A stretch of DNA of 46,191 bases, taken from Prochlorococcus sp. AG-347-J22 (GTDB lineage: Bacteria > Cyanobacteriota > Cyanobacteriia > PCC-6307 > Cyanobiaceae). The position numbers were made by a program, and so were the translations under genes. The stretch spans positions 1 to 46,191 of the forward strand of contig QCBY01000008.1 in NCBI GenBank assembly GCA_003279005.1, read 5' to 3'. Shown here one piece after another: positions 1 to 9,325 of the stretch (positions are counted from its first letter, which is position 1; every line of letters starts with the position of its first letter). The notes under the pieces were generated by a model that saw only the letters and a program-made list of their open reading frames with translations, was not told where the DNA came from and searched no databases.

Positions 1-338
1 AAAATAATTTTTTCATTTTAAAAAAATATAATTACAGTATAGATATAGATCTTAAAAACCTTCTTAAAGTAGACGATTTAGAATTAGCTTTCAAAATTAT
101 TAATCCAAATATTGTTAACGTCAGAGACGAAAATAATACTAAAGTAGAAGTATCTGAAAACTTTATATATTGGAAATTAATTCCCGGAGAAAAAAATAGT
201 ATAGAGTTCTCTTTTTGGAGTTGGAACAAATTATTATTAGGCTTTTTACTTATTGTGTTGATAATATTAATAGCTTATTTTTTAAGGTTTTACAAATACA
301 AGATAGGTTCTAACTTTCCAGAACTCCCTTCTAGTTAA
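1..338 (+). CDS. DUF3153-like membrane protein, 3' part (5' end outside window)
   Basis: An open frame runs from base 3 without a stop to TAA at 336-338, about 111 residues. The visible part is a polar, beta-rich segment with a W-x-L-x-PG-x-x-N-x-IEFSFW stretch. One hydrophobic helix (LLLGFLLIVLIILIAYF) and a short basic tail follow. This layout resembles the end of the cyanobacterial/plastid DUF3153 family, which are predicted membrane-anchored proteins of unknown function. The family call is from memory of the C-terminal pattern and is moderate. The stop directly abuts the priA stop on the other strand. Confidence 0.55.
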   Translation, partial: NNFFILKKYNYSIDIDLKNLLKVDDLELAFKIINPNIVNVRDENNTKVEVSENFIYWKLIPGEKNSIEFSFWSWNKLLLGFLLIVLIILIAYFLRFYKYKIGSNFPELPSS

Positions 339-2612
339 CTATAGTTCTACTGGATTTAAATCAATTGATAAAAATACATTTTTAGGCACTATTCGCCATA
401 AATTATACCTATCTGGTAAAGGCAAGTCCAAGTTTTCTGGGCCATGTATTAAAATTTGCCACCTGAATTTATTCCCAACTTTTGCGATTAAACTTGGAGC
501 AGGTCCAATTACTTTCCATTTGTTATCGTTACAAAAACTAATCAAATATTTAGCAAGCTTAATTGCAGTGATTTCAGTAGATTCATAATTCTCCCCAGAA
601 ACTTTTAGAAGGCATACCTTGCAGAATGGAAAAAGTTTTGCCTCTTTTCTGATTTTTGAGCTTTCAGCTAAAAATCCTTCATAATCTCTATTTTTAAGGT
701 AGGTGATCACAGGATGGCTTGGCTTATAAGTTTGAAAAATAACCTTCCCTGTTTTTTTTGCTCTGCCTGCTCTACCTGCTAGTTGTAAAAATAATTGCAA
801 TGATTTTTCTTCTGCAGAAATATCTGGACGATGAAGAAGTCCATCTGCGGCGATAACTACTGAAAGAGTAACATTAGGGATATCTATACCCTTTGCCAAC
901 ATTTGAGTCCCTACAAGAACATCCGCATTCCCATTTGAAAAGTTTGAAAGAATATTTCTATGCCCATCTTTACCTGAGGTTGTGTCTCTATCAAAACGAA
1001 GGACCCTCAATTCAGGAAATTCATTATTTAAGAATTCAATAACTCTTTGTGTCCCTATACCAAAAGGCTTAAAAGCATTTGATTGACAATCTGGGCAAGT
1101 ATTAATAAGTTTTGCTTTGTGGTCACACCAGTGACAACTTAGCCATTGTTTACCTTTTGAACCTTTATGCACTGATAAAGGGACATCACAATTAGGGCAA
1201 TTTATTACAAATCCGCAATTTCTACAACTTAGGAAACCGTTGTAACCTCTTCTAGGAACTAAAACTATTGCCTGCTCTTGATTATCCCTGAGTTTAGAAA
1301 TTGTTTTTAATAATTCACTGCAAAAAATTTTAGAGTTTCCCTTTTGAAATTCATCACGCATATCAACAACTTTAATTTCTGGTATTTCAGTACTAGATAT
1401 TCTTTCCTTCATTCTCAGCAAACTTAACTTTTTTTCAAAAACAACTCTTTTCCAAGTCCTCATTGAAGGAGTTGCACTTCCAAAAATTAACTTTGTTTGA
1501 TTTCTTTTTACCCTTTCAAGAGCAACATCTCTTGCATCATAACAAGGCATTGGGTTGTCTTGTTTATATGAAACATCATGCTCTTCATCCATTACTATTA
1601 AGCCCAAATTCTTAATAGGAAGAAATACCGCTGACCTAGTTCCAATAACTATAAGAGGTACATCTTCATTTATTATCTTTTCCCAAAGCAAAGTTCTATG
1701 CCTTGAAGAACAATTACTGTGATACTCATAGACTTCAGTTTGAAATCTTTTACTGAATCTATCAATTAGTTGAGGAATAAGACCAATTTCTGGTACTAGT
1801 ATTAAACAGCTCTTTTTGCTTAGGAGTTGATCTTCAGCCATTCTCATATAAACTTCTGTTTTACCAGAGCCTGTTTCTCCCCATAGCAAAAAAACATCCC
1901 CAGAGTGCTGCCCTTGCATTTCCCTATAAACTTTTTTTTGCTCCTGCGTAAGATTTGGTTTTTTTAATTCAAAATAACTATTTTTTAAAACCCTTAGTTT
2001 GGTATCAAATACTTTTTTTCTTTTAGTCTTTTTTAATAAATTTTTTCTAACCATTGAATTAATAAGAGTTAAATTAAAGCCAAATTTGATTAATTCGCTT
2101 TGCCAGTTTCCTTTATGGCGTAAAGCTTGTATTAATAAAAGTTGTCTATTTGTTAATACATCATTAGTAAATTCCAAGTCAGTTTTAGATTCAATCCATA
2201 TTTGAAATTTATAATTTTGAGATATTTTTTTATGTTTTCCAATCCATCCAGGAGGGAAAGCTGTTTTAAACATTTTCAAACTACTTACACGATAAAGATA
2301 AGCTAGATCCTCCATCCATTCTCTCCACCAGTCCTGCATCACATTTTTTTGAAAAATACTCTCTATAAACAAATATTCAAACTTAGATCCTTCTTCAAAA
2401 TCTTCTTTGCTTTTATTTCTTTTTAAAAATGGACTTTTAGCAATAGCTAGACCATTTAATAATCTTCCTTTAAGTCTAACTGAAACAATATCTCCAATTT
2501 CAACACCAAGATTATTACCATCTAAATAAGAAAAACAATTACTATTACTACCTATATCAAGCAAGATCTCCAACTTAAAAAAGGTATTTGATAAATTATT
2601 ACTTGCCGGCAT
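339..2612 (-). CDS. priA: Primosomal protein N' (replication restart helicase PriA)
   Basis: PriA is a 3'-to-5' DNA helicase that reloads the replisome at stalled forks. About 757 residues. Numbering from the TTG, an N-terminal DNA-binding part (1-220) is followed by Walker A GETGSGKT (about 246-253) and the DEEH box (343-346). Eight zinc-binding cysteines lie at about 464, 467, 473, 476, 494, 497, 507 and 510, and a helicase C-domain with GTQMLAKG and QLAGRAGR comes last. Two adjacent starts are possible, TTG at 2615 and ATG at 2612; I prefer ATG. The stop touches the upstream convergent gene with no gap. A candidate 32-aa ORF overlaps this start. Confidence 0.96.
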   Translation of the reverse strand: MPASNNLSNTFFKLEILLDIGSNSNCFSYLDGNNLGVEIGDIVSVRLKGRLLNGLAIAKSPFLKRNKSKEDFEEGSKFEYLFIESIFQKNVMQDWWREWMEDLAYLYRVSSLKMFKTAFPPGWIGKHKKISQNYKFQIWIESKTDLEFTNDVLTNRQLLLIQALRHKGNWQSELIKFGFNLTLINSMVRKNLLKKTKRKKVFDTKLRVLKNSYFELKKPNLTQEQKKVYREMQGQHSGDVFLLWGETGSGKTEVYMRMAEDQLLSKKSCLILVPEIGLIPQLIDRFSKRFQTEVYEYHSNCSSRHRTLLWEKIINEDVPLIVIGTRSAVFLPIKNLGLIVMDEEHDVSYKQDNPMPCYDARDVALERVKRNQTKLIFGSATPSMRTWKRVVFEKKLSLLRMKERISSTEIPEIKVVDMRDEFQKGNSKIFCSELLKTISKLRDNQEQAIVLVPRRGYNGFLSCRNCGFVINCPNCDVPLSVHKGSKGKQWLSCHWCDHKAKLINTCPDCQSNAFKPFGIGTQRVIEFLNNEFPELRVLRFDRDTTSGKDGHRNILSNFSNGNADVLVGTQMLAKGIDIPNVTLSVVIAADGLLHRPDISAEEKSLQLFLQLAGRAGRAKKTGKVIFQTYKPSHPVITYLKNRDYEGFLAESSKIRKEAKLFPFCKVCLLKVSGENYESTEITAIKLAKYLISFCNDNKWKVIGPAPSLIAKVGNKFRWQILIHGPENLDLPLPDRYNLWRIVPKNVFLSIDLNPVEL

Positions 2613-2697
2613 CAAAACTTTTTCTTAGTATTGGATTGTTGAACATTCCACAAAGTGTTTTTGCACATTGTAAGTATCCTGCTCTTATGGGAGACAT
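2599..2697 (-). CDS. Candidate 32-aa ORF overlapping the priA start
   Basis: An ATG at 2697 opens a 32-residue frame that begins MSPIRAGYLQCAKTLCG, has two cysteines, and ends FDAGK before TAA at 2599. Codons are those typical of the neighbours (AGA, GGA, GCA, TTA, ACA). The stop lies 14 bases inside priA in another frame, an arrangement that could couple translation. An in-frame TGA just upstream shows it is not the tail of a longer intact frame. I recognise no family. It may be a real microprotein, a leader peptide for priA, or a gene remnant. No Shine-Dalgarno is visible. Confidence 0.4.
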   Translation of the reverse strand: MSPIRAGYLQCAKTLCGMFNNPILRKSFDAGK

Positions 2698-2856
2698 GAA
2701 GCTTTGATCATTGAATGAAATTCAAAAATTGATCTGCCAGTCTGAGAAATCCCAAGACTTTTTACTTTAGGTAATCTATAACACTATTTAAATTTTTCAA
2801 CAATTTAAAAGAAACTTTATCTATTCACAATTTTTGTGAGTTAGTTTTCCAACCTC

Positions 2857-2911
2857 TAAGGCAAACTTTTGCTACTAAATGTATAAAATTGCCTTAATTA
2901 ATTTTTTGCCT
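2857..2911 (+). promoter_or_regulatory. Candidate rpoD promoter with operator-like repeats
   Basis: TATAAA at 2882-2887 lies 54 bases before the rpoD ATG and could be a -10 element; no good -35 is visible. It sits between the arms of a perfect 8-base inverted repeat, TAAGGCAA (2857-2864) and TTGCCTTA (2889-2896). TTGCCT recurs at 2906-2911, 17 bases after the first TTGCCT. The placement would suit a regulator, but none is known to me. Confidence 0.35.
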
Positions 2912-2929
2912 AGTTAAATTCACCGTAGA

Positions 2930-2935
2930 AAGGAG
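2930..2935 (+). promoter_or_regulatory. Strong ribosome binding site for rpoD
   Basis: AAAGGAG lies about seven bases before the ATG at 2942. Most genes here show no clear Shine-Dalgarno, so this one stands out and fixes the rpoD start. Confidence 0.6.
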
Positions 2936-2941
2936 TCCATT

Positions 2942-4129
2942 ATGTGTCCAGTTGCAGCTAAATCAAAAAAATCTAATCCTATTTCTAAAAAAACAATTAA
3001 TAAAAAAATTGATTCAAATTTAGAAACCCTTCAAGAAGAAATTACCAAGGATCAGGATTCTAGTCAAAACTTACCGCAAAATTCCATTGAGATTAATGGA
3101 AGTATTGAAAATAATGATGAATTCAATGGGTCTGATGAAGAGGATAAAGCTCTTGGAAACATAAAGATCGGACCAAAAGGAATATATACAGAGGATTCAA
3201 TAAGAGTTTATCTTCAGGAGATTGGAAGAATAAGATTATTAAGGCCAGATGAAGAAATTGAACTTGCTAGAAAAATAGCCGATCTACTCCAACTTGAAGA
3301 GTTAGCTACACAATACGAGTCTGAAAAAGGACATTTCCCTTCAGTTAGAGAATGGGCTGAATTAATAGATATGCCTCTTTCTAAATTCAGAAGAAGACTT
3401 CTATTAGGGAGAAGAGCGAAGGAAAAAATGGTTCAATCTAATTTAAGATTAGTTGTCTCAATAGCTAAGAAATATATGAATAGAGGGTTATCTTTTCAAG
3501 ATTTAATACAAGAAGGAAGCCTAGGCTTAATAAGGGCTGCAGAAAAATTTGATCATGAAAAAGGTTATAAATTCTCTACTTACGCTACATGGTGGATTCG
3601 TCAAGCCATTACAAGAGCGATAGCAGATCAAAGCAGAACTATCAGGTTGCCTGTTCACTTATATGAAACGATTTCTAGGATTAAAAAAACAACAAAAGTT
3701 CTTAGTCAAGAGTTTGGAAGGAAGCCTACTGAAGAAGAAATAGCTGAGAGTATGGAAATGACAATTGAAAAATTAAGATTTATAGCTAAAAGTGCCCAGC
3801 TTCCAATTTCGCTGGAGACCCCTATTGGTAAAGAAGAGGATTCAAGACTTGGTGACTTTATAGAGGCTGATATTGAGAACCCAGAACAAGATGTTTCTAA
3901 AACTCTTTTGAGGGAAGATTTAGAAGGAGTTTTGGCTACTCTAAGCCCAAGAGAAAGGGATGTTCTTAGACTGCGATATGGAATTGATGATGGGAGGATG
4001 AAAACTCTTGAAGAAATAGGTCAAATTTTTGATGTCACAAGAGAAAGAATTAGACAAATAGAAGCAAAAGCACTAAGAAAGCTTAGACATCCAAATAGAA
4101 ATGGAGTGCTAAAGGAATATATTAAATAA
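2942..4129 (+). CDS. rpoD: Principal RNA polymerase sigma factor (group 1, RpoD/SigA)
   Basis: Directs RNA polymerase to housekeeping promoters. 395 residues. An acidic, low-complexity N-terminus (1-80) is followed by region 1.2 ([16 protein letters not shown], about 85-100). Region 2 starts near 166 and carries [20 protein letters not shown] for -10 recognition and melting (about 211-230). Region 3 follows, then region 4 with the [20 protein letters not shown] helix-turn-helix (about 365-384) for -35 recognition. Full conservation of regions 2.4 and 4.2 fits the essential group 1 factor rather than an alternative sigma. The start is fixed by an AAAGGAG site. It stands alone, with hemC 95 bases downstream. 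Confidence 0.96.
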   Translation: MCPVAAKSKKSNPISKKTINKKIDSNLETLQEEITKDQDSSQNLPQNSIEINGSIENNDEFNGSDEEDKALGNIKIGPKGIYTEDSIRVYLQEIGRIRLLRPDEEIELARKIADLLQLEELATQYESEKGHFPSVREWAELIDMPLSKFRRRLLLGRRAKEKMVQSNLRLVVSIAKKYMNRGLSFQDLIQEGSLGLIRAAEKFDHEKGYKFSTYATWWIRQAITRAIADQSRTIRLPVHLYETISRIKKTTKVLSQEFGRKPTEEEIAESMEMTIEKLRFIAKSAQLPISLETPIGKEEDSRLGDFIEADIENPEQDVSKTLLREDLEGVLATLSPRERDVLRLRYGIDDGRMKTLEEIGQIFDVTRERIRQIEAKALRKLRHPNRNGVLKEYIK

Positions 4130-4148
4130 AAAAGTTAAATATAATTTT

Positions 4149-4180
4149 TAAGCTAAGTAATGTTGTCAACCATTAGCTTA
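4149..4180 (+). terminator. Stem-loop after rpoD, possible terminator
   Basis: A perfect inverted repeat TAAGCTAA (4149-4156) and TTAGCTTA (4173-4180) has a 16-base loop, 20 bases after the rpoD stop. No U-run follows on the + strand, so it may be a weak terminator or an operator for hemC. Confidence 0.3.
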
Positions 4181-4224
4181 AAATAGTCGTGTCATATTAT
4201 TAAACCTAATTAAACCAATATTTA

Positions 4225-5175
4225 ATGACTAAATTTCAATTAAAGATAGCTAGTAGAAGAAGTAAATTAGCGATGGTTCAAACATTATGGGTTAAAGAAC
4301 AATTAGAAAAAAATATTCCTGAACTGGAAGTATCTATAGAGGCAATGGCAACTCAAGGTGACAAAATTTTAGATGTAGCATTAGCAAAAATAGGCGATAA
4401 AGGGCTTTTTACTAAGGAACTTGAGGCTCAAATGCTAATAGGTCATGCAGATATTGCAGTACATTCCTTAAAAGACTTGCCAACTAATTTACCTGATGGG
4501 CTTACATTAGGATGTATTACAAAAAGAGAGGATCCCTCAGATGCTTTAGTGGTTAGTAAAAAAAATAGAAATTATCAAATAGAAAGTTTACCTCCAGGTT
4601 CAATTGTTGGGACTAGTTCTCTAAGGAGACTTGCTCAATTAAGATATAAGTTCCCTCATCTTGATTTCAAAGACATAAGGGGAAATGTTATTACAAGAAT
4701 AGAAAAATTAGATTCCGGCGAATTTGATTGCATTATACTGGCTGCAGCAGGTTTGAAAAGATTAGGATTTGAGTCAAGAATTCACCAAATCATTCCTAAT
4801 GAGGTTTCCCTTCATGCTGTTGGCCAAGGAGCGTTAGGTATAGAGTGTAAATCTGGAGATAAAGACGTTCTTGAAATTATAAAAGTTTTGGAAGATAAGA
4901 CCTCAAGCCAAAGATGCTTAGCAGAAAGATCTTTTTTGAGAGAACTTGAAGGTGGTTGTCAAGTTCCAATAGGTGTTAATAGTAAGATTCAAGATGATAA
5001 AATACTCCTAACAGGAATGGTTGCATCTATTGATGGGGAAAGACTTATTAAAGATGAATATGTTGGAAGTATTAAATCCCCAGAAGAAGTTGGGGAACAA
5101 CTTGCTGAAAAGCTAAAAATACAAGGAGCCGATAAAATTCTCTTCGAAATATTTGAACAATTCAGGGGCAAATAA
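4225..5175 (+). CDS. hemC: Porphobilinogen deaminase (hydroxymethylbilane synthase)
   Basis: Joins four porphobilinogens into hydroxymethylbilane, an early step shared by heme, chlorophyll and corrin synthesis, in the cytoplasm. 316 residues, normal length. The N-terminus has the [12 protein letters not shown] pattern and the catalytic Asp lies in HSLKDLPT (about D84). [10 protein letters not shown] (about 126-135) contacts substrate, and the dipyrromethane-cofactor cysteine is in [10 protein letters not shown] (C245). ATG start with little leader. The ppa stop faces it only eight bases away. Chlorophyll demand explains its placement among core genes; hemL and ctaA/ctaB in this window serve the same pathway. 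Confidence 0.96.
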   Translation: MTKFQLKIASRRSKLAMVQTLWVKEQLEKNIPELEVSIEAMATQGDKILDVALAKIGDKGLFTKELEAQMLIGHADIAVHSLKDLPTNLPDGLTLGCITKREDPSDALVVSKKNRNYQIESLPPGSIVGTSSLRRLAQLRYKFPHLDFKDIRGNVITRIEKLDSGEFDCIILAAAGLKRLGFESRIHQIIPNEVSLHAVGQGALGIECKSGDKDVLEIIKVLEDKTSSQRCLAERSFLRELEGGCQVPIGVNSKIQDDKILLTGMVASIDGERLIKDEYVGSIKSPEEVGEQLAEKLKIQGADKILFEIFEQFRGK

Positions 5176-5183
5176 TATTTTTT

Positions 5184-5771
5184 TTAATCAACTAGTTTAG
5201 GTTCAATTTCTTTTTGGTACCTAGATTCACAATCTTGAATTACTTTTACCGCTTCTTCAATGTCATAAAAACCATTAACTGTACATGTCCCTGGCTTCTT
5301 TAGATCCTTATAGTGTTCCCAATAATATGTTGTCTCTTTAAGCCAATGTTCACCTAGATCCTCAAACTTTTGAATATGATCCATTCTCTTATCATCTGCA
5401 AGAACAGCAATTACTTTGTCATCAACTTCTCCTCCATCATCAAATTTCATTACTCCAATTATCCTTGACTCTACGATCGAACCAGGTATTAAAGGTTCTG
5501 TAACTCCAACTATTTCAATATCCAGGGGATCACCATCCTCATCCCAGGTTCTTGGAATACATCCATAAGCAAAAGGGTATGCAAGTGATGAATAACCCAC
5601 CCTATCGAGTTTCAAGTGTCCAGTTTCAGTAATTAATTCGTACTTGTTTATGGTATTGGAATTTAACTCTACAATTGTATTAACAACTAATTTTGTACTG
5701 TCTGTAAAAGCATCTAAAATGTGCAACAAATTTGGAGTAACTCTAGTAGGAGATTGATTAAGATTTGCCAT
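5184..5771 (-). CDS. ppa: Inorganic pyrophosphatase, family I
   Basis: Hydrolyses pyrophosphate to phosphate, pulling biosynthetic reactions forward; soluble, Mg2+-dependent. About 195 residues, as in cyanobacterial homologues. The signature Asp cluster DGDPLDIEIVG lies at about 79-89, with upstream YPFAYGCIPRTW. Downstream are VDDKVIAVLADD and HYKDLK, which supply further metal and phosphate ligands. Both TTG (5774) and ATG (5771) could start it; ATG is chosen. Convergent with hemC, eight bases apart. Confidence 0.96.
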   Translation of the reverse strand: MANLNQSPTRVTPNLLHILDAFTDSTKLVVNTIVELNSNTINKYELITETGHLKLDRVGYSSLAYPFAYGCIPRTWDEDGDPLDIEIVGVTEPLIPGSIVESRIIGVMKFDDGGEVDDKVIAVLADDKRMDHIQKFEDLGEHWLKETTYYWEHYKDLKKPGTCTVNGFYDIEEAVKVIQDCESRYQKEIEPKLVD

Positions 5772-5833
5772 CAAAAAATTATTTTTATTTATCCTACATC
5801 CTTATACTCAATCAAATTCTAAAAAGTAAATTT

Positions 5834-7339
5834 TTAGCAAAAATTTTTTAATTTAGATTTTAAATGATTAACAAAATAAATTGATGTAAGTTCTTCTCCT
5901 GTTACCTTTCTGACTAACTCCATAGAATTAACAGATCTTCCATATTTATGAATATTATTTTTTAACCAAAAGATTATTTTTTCATAGTCTCCATTTTCAA
6001 CTAAATTATCAATTAATCCTATCTCCTCTTCCATTTTTGAAGAAATTTGTGCACTTATAAGATGTCCCAACAAATACGAAGGGAAATATCCAAAAGCTCC
6101 TTCACTCCAATGAACATCCTGCAGACAACCCTCTGCATCATTAGATGGGCTTATTCCTAGTAGTTCTTTATACCTTTTATTCCATTCTGATGGTACATCT
6201 TTTGCTTCTAGATCTCCTTCAATTAAATCTATTTCTAGTTCAGTCCTAATTAAAATATGCAACCCGTAACTTAATTCATCTGCCTCAACTCTATTTAAGC
6301 CTGGTTGCATATAATTAATAGATTTCCAAAGTTCTGAATAATTATTTAAAGAACAACCTTCAGAAACAAAATGCTTGAAAAACCTTTTTGAAAAAGATTT
6401 TGATTTAACTATCCTATTTTCCCAAAACAATGATTGGCTTTCATGAACGCCCATTGATGTTGCTTGACCTAAAGGCCATGCAAACCATTGATGACTTTGA
6501 GAAGGCAAACCTTGTTCATAAATCGAATGTCCCCACTCATGTGCAGTTGCCAGAAAACTTGAGAATGGTTCACCTTTAACAATCCTCGTAGTTATTCTGT
6601 AATCGGCTGGACCTAAGGTAATTGAGAAAGGGTGAGGAGATTTAGCTACTACAACTAAATCTTGGTCTCTACCAAACTCATCAAGTAATTTAGAACATAA
6701 GTTTTGCTGTGCTATGGGACTTAAATCCCAAAGAAATTTTTCTGGTTTCTTGAGTTTACTTAATAAAGATGGGATAGTTTCTTTAAGTGGCAAGAAAATA
6801 TTATTTAACCACTTTAGGGTTAAGTCAGGTTCAAATGGTTGAGCTAAAGTTTCCCAGGGTGAATATTTATCTGATATTTGCTTTGCTTCTTCTACACGTA
6901 ATTTAATTAACTCTTCAAAAAATGGTAAGAAAATTTTAAAATCGGATCTTTTCTTAGCTTCTTGCCAACTTTCATAACCTCTTGATTTAGCCTTAGCAAG
7001 AGATTCAACCAATTTAGGATCTAGATTATTTTGTCTATTAAATTCTTTGGTTAATAATTCAATATTTCTTTTTTTACTTTGAATAATCTCTTGATTAGTC
7101 AATGTTTCTGAGTAATCACAAAATTCATCACTAGCACTTTTTATTAAATCTGAGAATTCTTCTGAGGAATTTCTTTTATGCAATATTTTAGCTATATATG
7201 TTAGTTGTTCAGATCTCCAAGAGGCTCCTTTCTTGGGCATACCAGTATTTTGATCCCAATATAATGTACTCTGTATTGAGCCTAATATTTGAGTTTCTTT
7301 TAAATAAGCACCTAGCTTATTCCATTCAGTTTCCGCCAA
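5834..7339 (-). CDS. Metallocarboxypeptidase, M32 (Taq) family
   Basis: Removes C-terminal residues from peptides, presumably for peptide recycling in the cytoplasm. 501 residues, the usual length for M32. The zinc motif HEWGH lies at about 267-271, with the third ligand Glu in GVHESQSLFWEN (about 300). The family signature HPFSITLGPADYRITTR precedes them. No signal peptide. The start is a TTG giving MAETEWNKLG; no ATG lies nearby in frame, so the start is moderately sure. It diverges from yjbQ across 110 bases. Confidence 0.92.
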   Translation of the reverse strand: MAETEWNKLGAYLKETQILGSIQSTLYWDQNTGMPKKGASWRSEQLTYIAKILHKRNSSEEFSDLIKSASDEFCDYSETLTNQEIIQSKKRNIELLTKEFNRQNNLDPKLVESLAKAKSRGYESWQEAKKRSDFKIFLPFFEELIKLRVEEAKQISDKYSPWETLAQPFEPDLTLKWLNNIFLPLKETIPSLLSKLKKPEKFLWDLSPIAQQNLCSKLLDEFGRDQDLVVVAKSPHPFSITLGPADYRITTRIVKGEPFSSFLATAHEWGHSIYEQGLPSQSHQWFAWPLGQATSMGVHESQSLFWENRIVKSKSFSKRFFKHFVSEGCSLNNYSELWKSINYMQPGLNRVEADELSYGLHILIRTELEIDLIEGDLEAKDVPSEWNKRYKELLGISPSNDAEGCLQDVHWSEGAFGYFPSYLLGHLISAQISSKMEEEIGLIDNLVENGDYEKIIFWLKNNIHKYGRSVNSMELVRKVTGEELTSIYFVNHLKSKLKNFC

Positions 7340-7449
7340 TAATATTTTTTTAGTTATTAAGCATTTTAAGACAAAAATTTTGAAGTAAGTATAAAAATCT
7401 TAAAACTTTATGCATAATAGAATATTGATTATTTGGACTTTAAATATTT

Positions 7450-7926
7450 ATGGAACAAATTTTTTCAAAATTAAACTTTTTAACTAATGGAGAAGGCTTT
7501 ACTGATATTACTAATGATTTAAATTTATTTATACAAAAAAGTAATTTTCACTCAGGTATTTTAGTTTTAACATGCCTCCATACAAGTTGTAGTTTAACTA
7601 TAAATGAGAATGCAGATCCAAATGTTTTAAAGGACTTAAAAAAGTACTTTAAATCTATTGTCCCATACAACTGTTATACATCTTTATCGAAAGACAAAGA
7701 GTATATCTACTATGAACATTTTCAAGAAGGCGAGGACGATATGCCAGCGCATATTAAAACAGCTTTAACGAATTCTAATCTGTCTTTAAGTTTTCAAGGG
7801 GGTGAAATTAAACTAGGAACCTGGCAAGCAATTTATTTATGGGAACACCGATATAGTCAAAAAGAAAGGAGTATAAGTATTCATATTATTGGTGAAAAGA
7901 GTTCAGATATCTATAATAATAGTTAG
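7450..7926 (+). CDS. yjbQ: YjbQ/UPF0047 family protein
   Basis: A 158-residue protein of the YjbQ family. Members adopt a conserved fold, and some show weak thiamine-phosphate synthase activity; the physiological role is unsettled. Family landmarks are HTSCSLTINENADP (about 45-58), the EDDMPAHIK segment, and the C-terminal LGTWQAIYLWEHR with its conserved His and Glu. ATG start. First of three same-strand genes with gaps of 15 and 43 bases (pterin dehydratase, CobW GTPase), so co-transcription is likely. Confidence 0.9.
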   Translation: MEQIFSKLNFLTNGEGFTDITNDLNLFIQKSNFHSGILVLTCLHTSCSLTINENADPNVLKDLKKYFKSIVPYNCYTSLSKDKEYIYYEHFQEGEDDMPAHIKTALTNSNLSLSFQGGEIKLGTWQAIYLWEHRYSQKERSISIHIIGEKSSDIYNNS

Positions 7927-7941
7927 TCACACTGAATATCA

Positions 7942-8232
7942 ATGAAGCCATACCTTTTACAAAATGAGGAATTAAAAGAACTAGTCGCCAAAATACCTGG
8001 GTGGGATATTTTCTCAGATCATATTGAAAGAGAATTCAATTTTAGTAATTTTATAGAGGCCTTCTCCTTCATGACAAAGATTGCCTTGATTTGTGAAAAA
8101 CATAATCATCATCCAAATTGGGAAAATGTCTATTCGAAAGTAATAATTAAACTAAGCACGCATGATTTGGGAGGTATTACAAATTTAGATCAAACAATTG
8201 CTTCAGAAATTAATGAAATTTTCGAAAAATAA
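7942..8232 (+). CDS. phhB: Pterin-4a-carbinolamine dehydratase
   Basis: Dehydrates 4a-hydroxy-tetrahydropterins. In bacteria lacking aromatic hydroxylases it is thought to aid pterin or molybdopterin metabolism, or another unknown role. 96 residues, full length. The active-site motif EKHNHHPNW carries the catalytic histidines, followed by YSKVIIKLSTHDLGGIT. It starts 15 bases after yjbQ. No phenylalanine hydroxylase is visible in the window, so the substrate here is unknown. Confidence 0.93.
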   Translation: MKPYLLQNEELKELVAKIPGWDIFSDHIEREFNFSNFIEAFSFMTKIALICEKHNHHPNWENVYSKVIIKLSTHDLGGITNLDQTIASEINEIFEK

Positions 8233-8275
8233 TTTACTATAAAGTTATTTAATTACTTAAAAAATAATACTTAAA

Positions 8276-9307
8276 ATGTCTGATAAATTAATGCCTGTAA
8301 CCATAATTAGTGGATTCTTGGGCTCAGGGAAAACTACCCTTTTAAATCATGTTTTAAAGAATCAAGTTAATCTTAAAACTGCTGTTTTAGTTAATGAATT
8401 TGGAGAGATCGGAATCGATAATGAATTAATAATAAAGACTTCTGAGGATATAATCGAACTAAATAATGGATGCATTTGTTGCACAATAAATGAAACATTA
8501 TTAAACACTGTCTCTAAGATTTTAGAAAGGCCTGAAAAAATAGATTATTTAATTGTCGAAACTACTGGTCTTGCGGACCCACTACCCGTTGCAATGACCT
8601 TTGCAGGTAGTGATCTAAGAGAAAAAGTCAGATTAGATTCGATAATTACTTTAATTGACGCTGATAACTATGATTTTGATTTAAAAAATTCAAGTGTTGC
8701 CTACTCTCAAATTTTATATGGTGATATTTTACTTCTAAATAAATGTGATTTAGTGACAGATGCAAAGTTAAACAAAATAGAACAGCATATCAATAACATA
8801 AAAACAGAACCAAGAATTTTGAGGTCGATAAATAGTGAGGTTGCATTACAAACCATCATGAGTGTGGGACTTTTTGAGACAGATACTTTTCAATTCAAAG
8901 AGAATATGAAGAATAATGAAGGCTCACATGATCACTCTTCCCATTCACATGATCACTCTTCCCATTCACATGATCACTCTTCCCATTCACATGATTTAGT
9001 TAATAATATAGAGGGGTTTACATCAGTTTCATTTGAGACTAGTGAACCATTTTCTTTAAGGAAGTTTCAAAATTTCTTGGATAATGAAATTTCACAAAAT
9101 ATATTTAGAGCTAAAGGAATTTTATGGTTTGTTGAAAGCGAGAGAAAACATATTTTTCATTTATCAGGTAAACGTTTTTCTCTTGATGACTATGATTGGG
9201 AAAGTGAAAAATCAAATAAGATAGTTCTAATAGGAAAAAATTTAGATCATCAAACTATTAAGAATCAACTTGATTTTTGTAGATTTAATTCTAAAGAAGA
9301 AGCATAA
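8276..9307 (+). CDS. CobW/COG0523 family metal-binding GTPase
   Basis: A G3E-family GTPase that likely delivers or inserts a metal, such as zinc or cobalt. 343 residues. Walker A GFLGSGKTT lies at 13-21, the metal motif CICC at 66-69, ETTG in the switch region, and NKCD for guanine specificity. A CobW C-terminal domain spans about 240-330. Residues about 217-240 are three perfect repeats of SHDHSSH-type heptads plus a part copy, likely a metal-buffering linker. Which metal it serves cannot be told from sequence. The iron-type permease follows after 18 bases. Confidence 0.93.
   Translation: MSDKLMPVTIISGFLGSGKTTLLNHVLKNQVNLKTAVLVNEFGEIGIDNELIIKTSEDIIELNNGCICCTINETLLNTVSKILERPEKIDYLIVETTGLADPLPVAMTFAGSDLREKVRLDSIITLIDADNYDFDLKNSSVAYSQILYGDILLLNKCDLVTDAKLNKIEQHINNIKTEPRILRSINSEVALQTIMSVGLFETDTFQFKENMKNNEGSHDHSSHSHDHSSHSHDHSSHSHDLVNNIEGFTSVSFETSEPFSLRKFQNFLDNEISQNIFRAKGILWFVESERKHIFHLSGKRFSLDDYDWESEKSNKIVLIGKNLDHQTIKNQLDFCRFNSKEEA
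8924..8995 (+). repeat. 21-bp tandem repeat in the CobW-family gene
   Basis: Three identical 21-base copies (8924-8944, 8945-8965, 8966-8986) and a partial fourth (to 8995) encode the His-rich linker. Base-perfect copies suggest recent expansion and length variation between strains. Confidence 0.95.
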
Positions 9308-9325
9308 TAAAGTTTTATTTAATTT

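Larger units (their letters stand above)
2613..2941. other. Longest gene-poor stretch, between priA and rpoD
   Basis: This divergent intergenic region is 329 bases. Its priA-proximal third holds the candidate 32-aa ORF. A weak inverted repeat AGTCT/AGACT (2739-2743 and 2755-2759) is followed by a T run. The rpoD-proximal end holds an 8-base inverted repeat around a TATAAA box. I see nothing else. Confidence 0.6.
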
